The notes under the pieces are model-generated. The model was not told the DNA's origin. It worked only from the letters and a program-made list of their open reading frames with translations, and made no database searches. A program made the translations under genes and the position numbers. Shown here one piece after another: positions 60,355 to 64,000 of a stretch of DNA of 64,000 bases; position 1 is the first letter of the stretch, and the number at the start of each line of letters is the position of its first letter. The stretch is taken from the NCBI RefSeq assembly GCF_900142575.1, contig NZ_FRBI01000007.1, positions 124,001 to 188,000 on the forward strand. The letters are read 5' to 3'. The stretch comes from Actinacidiphila paucisporea (lineage in GTDB: Bacteria; Actinomycetota; Actinomycetes; Streptomycetales; Streptomycetaceae).

Positions 60355-61818
60355 TCACCCGTTCGACGCGTCGCTCCCGGCCGACTCGGCACGCTCCGCG
60401 GCCTGCGCGGCAGCGCTGCCCGGCCGCTTGCGGGCGACCCAGCCCTCGATGTTGCGCTGCTGCCCGCGGGCCACCGCGAGCGAGCCGGCGGGCACGTCCT
60501 TGGTGATCACCGAGCCGGCCGCCGTGTAGGCGCCGTCGCCGACCACGACCGGGGCGACGAACATGTTGTCGGAGCCGGTCTTGCAGTAGCTGCCGATGGT
60601 CGTGTGGTGCTTGGCCTCGCCGTCGTAGTTGACGAAGACGCTGGCCGCGCCGATGTTGGTGTGCTCGCCGATGGTGGCGTCACCCACATAGCTCAGGTGC
60701 GGCACCTTGGTGCCGTCGCCGATCGAGGCGTTCTTCATCTCGACGTACGTCCCCGCCTTGGCGCCCCGGCCGAGCTTGGCGCCGGGCCGCAGATACGCGT
60801 ACGGTCCGACGTTCGCCTCCGGGCCGACCTCCGCCTCCTGGGCCACCGCGTTGGAGATCCGGGCGCCCGCGCCGACCGCGGTGTCGGTGAGCGTGCAGTT
60901 CGGGCCGACCTCGGCGCCGGTCGCCACCGTGGTGCGGCCGAGCAGCTGGGTGTTGGGGTGGATGACCGTGTCGGGCTCCAGCACCACGTCGGCGTCCAGC
61001 CAGGTGGACCCCGGGTCCACGATGGTGGCGCCGTCCAGCATGGCGCGGTGCAGCAGCCGGTCGTTGAGGACCCGGCGGGCCTCGGCGAGCTGCACCCGGT
61101 TGTTCACCCCGGCGATCTCCCGGTGGTCCGCCGCCGTGTACGCGCCCACCCGGTGGCCGGCCTCGCGCAGGATCGCCAGGGTGTCGGTCAGGTACTCCTC
61201 GGCCTGCGAGTTGTCCGTGGTGATCTTGGTCAGCGCCTCGGCGAGCAGTGCGGCGTCGTAGGCGTAGACGCCGGAGTTGATCTCGCTGATGGTCAGCTGG
61301 TCGGGCGAGGCGTCCTTCTGCTCGACGATCGCGGTGACCTGGCCGTCGGTCAGATCCCGCACGATCCGCCCGTAGCCGGTCGGGTCGGGGACCTTCGCGG
61401 TCAGCACCGTCACCGCGTTGCCGTCGGTCCGGTGCGCGGCCACCAGGGTGGCGAGCGTCCCCGCGGTCAGCAGCGGGGTGTCGCCGTAGGTCACCACGAC
61501 CGTGCCGTCCAGGACGGCGCCCTGCGCGGAGAGTTCGTCGAGGCCGACGCGGACCGCGTGCCCGGTGCCGTTCTGCTCCTGCTGCACGGCCGTCAGCGCG
61601 GCCGGGTCGGCCGCCGACAGGTGCTCGACGACCTGCTCGCGCCCGTGTCCGACGACCACGACCAGCTGCTCTGGGTCCAGCTCGCGCGACGCGGCGACCA
61701 CGTGGCCGAGCAGGGAGCGGCCGCAGATCGGGTGCAGGACCTTGGGGGTGGCCGACTTCATGCGAGTGCCCTCACCCGCGGCGAGGACGACGACGGCAGC
61801 CGGACGTGTGGCGCTCAC
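60355..61818 (-). CDS. glmU: Bifunctional GlmU (UDP-GlcNAc pyrophosphorylase/GlcN-1-P acetyltransferase)
   Basis: The 487-aa bifunctional enzyme supplies UDP-GlcNAc for peptidoglycan. Its N-terminal nucleotidyltransferase has VVVLAAGEGTRMKSATPKVL, QQEQNGTGHAV and VVTYGDTPLL. The C-terminal left-handed beta-helix acetyltransferase has hexapeptide repeats (IVDPGSTWLDADVVLEPDTV, then NYDGEAKHHTTIGSYCKTGS). A flexible Ala/Glu tail ends it. GTG 61818 has AGGAG 8 bases upstream; the longer open frame reads through the tRNA-Gln gene. Confidence 0.96.
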   Translation of the reverse strand: MSATRPAAVVVLAAGEGTRMKSATPKVLHPICGRSLLGHVVAASRELDPEQLVVVVGHGREQVVEHLSAADPAALTAVQQEQNGTGHAVRVGLDELSAQGAVLDGTVVVTYGDTPLLTAGTLATLVAAHRTDGNAVTVLTAKVPDPTGYGRIVRDLTDGQVTAIVEQKDASPDQLTISEINSGVYAYDAALLAEALTKITTDNSQAEEYLTDTLAILREAGHRVGAYTAADHREIAGVNNRVQLAEARRVLNDRLLHRAMLDGATIVDPGSTWLDADVVLEPDTVIHPNTQLLGRTTVATGAEVGPNCTLTDTAVGAGARISNAVAQEAEVGPEANVGPYAYLRPGAKLGRGAKAGTYVEMKNASIGDGTKVPHLSYVGDATIGEHTNIGAASVFVNYDGEAKHHTTIGSYCKTGSDNMFVAPVVVGDGAYTAAGSVITKDVPAGSLAVARGQQRNIEGWVARKRPGSAAAQAAERAESAGSDASNG

Positions 61819-61892
61819 GGGGGAGACTCCTGGGCTTCGAGTGCGGGACTCCCGCAGGATACCGAGGCCTTCCCGCATACGACCATGTGCTG

Positions 61893-61963
61893 CTCCGCCG
61901 CCAGGATTCGAACCCGGACTTAAGGCACCAAAAGCCCCAGTGCTGCCATTACACCACGGCGGA
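61893..61963 (-). tRNA. tRNA-Gln (anticodon TTG)
   Basis: A 71-base cloverleaf on the minus strand. The acceptor TCCGCCG pairs with CGGCGGA. The anticodon stem GGGGC/GCCTT closes the loop TTTTGGT, giving TTG (reads CAA). The T arm has GGGTTCGAATCC. A discriminator G follows the acceptor stem and CCA is not encoded. A tRNA-Gln gene upstream of glmU is a familiar actinobacterial arrangement. Confidence 0.94.
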
Positions 61964-62118
61964 TCAACTCGGCCTTCCCGATATCGCGTCGGGGAGACCG
62001 GGCCGGTCGGTCCCATCATGCCGTACCCGGCGGGGTGGACGCGACGGAGATCCGGGTAGGAGATCGTTCGGTGGACGACCCACACGGTCCTGTCCTCCGC
62101 CGTGCACCGCTGCAATAC

Positions 62119-62147
62119 TTACGGCGGCGTAGGTTACGGACGTAACC
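62119..62147. promoter_or_regulatory. Double palindrome upstream of the desaturase, candidate TetR operator
   Basis: GGTTACG-GA-CGTAACC (62132-62147) is a perfect 7-base-arm palindrome. Directly upstream, TTACG-GCGG-CGTA (62119-62131) is a second, imperfect copy of the TTACG...CGTA pattern. Both lie 43-71 bases before the desaturase ATG. The TetR gene immediately downstream of the desaturase is the natural candidate protein. Confidence 0.6.
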
Positions 62148-62189
62148 GCAGATAACAGCCCCCCACTTCCATATCCGCGAGGGACAGAC

Positions 62190-63185
62190 ATGACCACACA
62201 GACGGACGTGATCACCGAGTCCCGGGAACCGGATCCCGGGACGTCAGGACAGGAACCGCGGTCCAGCGCCACCCTAGGTGGCGAGAGCAAGCGCTCGATC
62301 GAGCAGATCGCACTGCTGATCTTCATCTGCATCCCCTTCGTGGCGCTGGCCGCCGCGGTGCCGCTGGCCTGGGGCCGCGGTATGAGCTGGCTCGACCTGG
62401 GCCTGATGGTGGGCATGTACTACCTGGGCTGCCACGGCATCACGATCGGCTTCCACCGGCACTTCACCCACGGCTCGTTCAAGGCCAAGCGGCCGCTGAA
62501 GATCGCGCTGGCCGTCGCGGGCTCCATGGCCGTCGAGGGCCCGATCGTGCGCTGGGTCGCCGACCACCGCAGGCACCACAGGTTCAGCGACGCCGAGGGC
62601 GACCCGCACAGCCCGTGGCGCTACGGCGAGACGCTGCCCGCGCTGATGAAGGGCCTGTGGTGGGCACACATGGGCTGGCTCTTCGACGAGGAGCAGACCC
62701 CGCAGAACAAATACGCCCCCGACCTGATCGCGGACCCCGCGATCCGCCGCATCTCCCGCGACTTCTGGATGTTCACCGCACTCTCGCTGCTGCTGCCGCC
62801 GCTGGTGGGCGGCCTGGTCACGATGTCCTGGTACGGGGCGTTCACGGCGTTCTTCTGGGGGTCGCTCGTTCGGGTGGCGTTGCTGCACCACGTGACCTGG
62901 TCGATCAACTCCATCTGCCACGCGGTCGGCAAGCGCCCGTTCAAGTCGCGCGACCGCTCGGGCAACGTGTGGTGGCTCGCGGTGCTCTCCTGCGGCGAGT
63001 CGTGGCACAACCTCCACCACGCCGACCCCACCTGTGCCAGGCACGGAGTGCTGCGCGGCCAGGTCGACTCCAGCGCCAGGATCATCCGCTGGTTCGAGAT
63101 GGCGGGCTGGGCGAGCGACGTCCGCTGGCCGACCCCGGAGCGGATTGCCGCCCGACGCCAGGAAGAGGTCAGCGAAGCGGCATGA
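62190..63185 (+). CDS. Acyl-CoA/fatty-acid delta-9-type desaturase
   Basis: The 331-aa integral membrane di-iron desaturase has the three histidine boxes: HRHFTH in ITIGFHRHFTHGSFKAKRPL, HRRHHRFSD and SWHNLHHADP. Four membrane helices occur as two hairpins (IALLIFICIPFVALAAAVPL and LSLLLPPLVGGLVTMSWYGA regions). It introduces a cis double bond into acyl-CoA, adjusting membrane fluidity. GAGGGAC precedes the ATG. The TetR gene begins 7 bases after its stop and is probably co-transcribed. Confidence 0.93.
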   Translation: MTTQTDVITESREPDPGTSGQEPRSSATLGGESKRSIEQIALLIFICIPFVALAAAVPLAWGRGMSWLDLGLMVGMYYLGCHGITIGFHRHFTHGSFKAKRPLKIALAVAGSMAVEGPIVRWVADHRRHHRFSDAEGDPHSPWRYGETLPALMKGLWWAHMGWLFDEEQTPQNKYAPDLIADPAIRRISRDFWMFTALSLLLPPLVGGLVTMSWYGAFTAFFWGSLVRVALLHHVTWSINSICHAVGKRPFKSRDRSGNVWWLAVLSCGESWHNLHHADPTCARHGVLRGQVDSSARIIRWFEMAGWASDVRWPTPERIAARRQEEVSEAA

Positions 63186-63192
63186 TTGGTCC

Positions 63193-63879
63193 GTGAGCGA
63201 CGGCAGAGACGACAGGGCGACGACGACCCCCAGGGTTCCCCCGGGAACCGCCGCGCGCCGCACGCGCCGGGTCCGTATGACCGGCAAGGAGCGCCGCGAG
63301 CAGCTGCTCGACATCGGTCGGACGCTGTTCGCGGAGCGCGGCTTCGAGGGCACGTCCGTCGAGGAGATCGCTCACAAGGCCGGCGTGTCCAAGCCGGTGG
63401 TCTACGAGCACTTCGGCGGCAAGGAGGGCCTCTACGCCGTCGTGGTCGACCGGGAGATGCGCCGGCTGCTCGACATGGTCACCAGCGCCCTCACCGGCGG
63501 CCACCCGCGCGAACTGCTCGAACAGGCCGCCTTCGCGCTGCTGGACTACATCCAGCAGTACACCGACGGCTTCCGCATCCTGGTCCGCGACTCGCCGGTC
63601 GCCCAGTCCACCGGCACCTTCGCCTCGCTCATCGGCGACATCGCCACCCAGGTCGAGGACATCCTCGGCCACGAGTTCAAGCAGCGCGGCTTCGACCCCA
63701 AGCTCGCCCCGATGTACGCCCAGGCCCTGGTCGGCATGGTGGCCCTGACCGGCCAGTGGTGGGTGGACACCCAGCACCCCGACAAGGCCGACGTCGTCGC
63801 CCACCTGGTGAACCTGTCGTGGAACGGACTGTCGGGCCTGGATCCCAAGCCCCGGCTGATCGGCCACCGCAAGAACTGA
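63193..63879 (+). CDS. TetR-family regulator linked to the desaturase
   Basis: The 228-aa protein has a flexible, basic N-terminus (TAARRTRRVRMTGKERREQL), a TetR helix-turn-helix (ERGFEGTSVEEIAHKAGVSK then PVVYEHFGGKEGLYAVVVD), and a helical ligand domain (LLDYIQQYTDGFRILVRDSP). GTG 63193 is 7 bases after the desaturase stop; the first ATG-like start (MTGKERR) is 33 codons in. A TetR gene next to glmU is also found in mycobacteria. Control of the desaturase through the palindromes at 62119-62147, possibly with an acyl-CoA ligand, is an inference. Confidence 0.9.
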   Translation: MSDGRDDRATTTPRVPPGTAARRTRRVRMTGKERREQLLDIGRTLFAERGFEGTSVEEIAHKAGVSKPVVYEHFGGKEGLYAVVVDREMRRLLDMVTSALTGGHPRELLEQAAFALLDYIQQYTDGFRILVRDSPVAQSTGTFASLIGDIATQVEDILGHEFKQRGFDPKLAPMYAQALVGMVALTGQWWVDTQHPDKADVVAHLVNLSWNGLSGLDPKPRLIGHRKN

Positions 63880-63900
63880 CCGGCGGGCGCCGCCGCCGCA

Positions 63901-63950
63901 GAGCACACCGCCGCCCCGGGCCTCGACAGGCTCGGGGCGGCGGCGTGCTC
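63901..63950. terminator. Long hairpin terminator after the TetR gene
   Basis: The sequence from 63901 to 63950 folds into one stem: arms of 23 bases starting GAGCAC and ending GTGCTC, two mismatches, and a CGAC loop. It probably serves both this operon and a convergent gene beyond. Confidence 0.8.
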
Positions 63951-63980
63951 ACGACCGGCGCCCGCCGGTGTCAGCCGGTG

Positions 63981-64000
63981 TCAGCCCGTGTTGCGCAGGC
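63981..64000 (-). CDS. Possible 3' end of a minus-strand gene running off the window
   Basis: The minus strand reads Leu-Arg-Asn-Thr-Gly-stop (TGA at 63983-63981), a plausible C-terminus next to the bidirectional terminator. Only six codons are visible, so this is weak. Confidence 0.3.

Noticed and set aside
60355-62115. Longer GlmU reading frame starting at 62115
   Set aside because: The extra 99 codons would read through the tRNA-Gln gene; GTG 61818 has a ribosome-binding site and matches the family start.

Overview
The window is a stretch of a very GC-rich actinobacterial chromosome, almost certainly from the family Streptomycetaceae (Streptomyces or a close relative). The evidence is strong G/C bias at third codon positions, frequent GTG starts, ATGA/GTGA stop-start overlaps, a complete 'conservon' (cvn) operon, SepX, a CebR-box cellulase, a TamR/tam pair, and the orders rsmI-tatD-rpfB-rsmA-ispE, galT-galE-galK and glmU-prs-rplY-pth. 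From memory (not checked) these blocks run in the same order as part of the S. coelicolor core chromosome, so most of the window looks like conserved chromosome rather than an imported island.

Layout. 1-2.6 kb: molybdenum-cofactor genes (moaC end, mogA-like), a RimJ-like acetyltransferase, sepX and tRNA-Ala(CGC). 2.7-10.7 kb: an AEC transporter, a solitary GTP cyclohydrolase II, a TetR regulator with a perfect 18-bp-arm inverted repeat upstream, an MMPL exporter and a YfhO-like membrane protein. 10.7-13.5 kb (minus): alkylation repair (Ada-AlkA fusion overlapping ogt) and a coupled DUF2630/GNAT pair. 13.6-18.2 kb: a MerR regulator divergent from a coupled Baeyer-Villiger monooxygenase / alpha-beta hydrolase / SDR operon. 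18.3-25.6 kb: a small hydrophilic protein, endonuclease V, a tricorn-type protease with repeat-expanded insert, a GNAT and an FAD dehydrogenase. 25.6-30.1 kb: a 167-bp element with perfect 27-bp terminal inverted repeats, a secreted CBM2-GH6 cellulase under a CebR operator, a beta-lactamase-fold esterase and an SDR.

31.0-36.4 kb is a conservon: a histidine-kinase-like membrane protein (CvnA), a roadblock protein (CvnB), a DUF742 protein (CvnC), a small GTPase (CvnD) and two cytochromes P450. The first P450 lacks several hallmark residues, the second looks canonical, and their reading frames overlap by 172 bp. A scar of two 5'-truncated genes follows (36.5-37.5 kb). 37.5-41.0 kb (minus): a penicillin-binding protein and the protein O-mannosyltransferase Pmt. 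41.1-50.1 kb: rsmI, tatD, rpfB, rsmA, ispE, an ABC-F ATPase and a membrane-anchored PQQ-type beta-propeller. 50.3-57.7 kb: a response regulator with no phospho-acceptor aspartate, the gal operon, a second orphan response regulator that overlaps tamR tail to tail, tam, and a small membrane protein. 57.7-64 kb: pth, rplY, prs and glmU on the minus strand, tRNA-Gln(TTG), then a fatty-acid desaturase with a palindromic operator and its neighbouring TetR gene.

The points most worth a second look are the conservon with its paired normal and degenerate P450s, the MerR-BVMO-hydrolase-SDR module, and several unassigned but very good palindromic operators. No CRISPR array, prophage, insertion sequence with a transposase, rRNA or obvious large biosynthetic cluster was seen.
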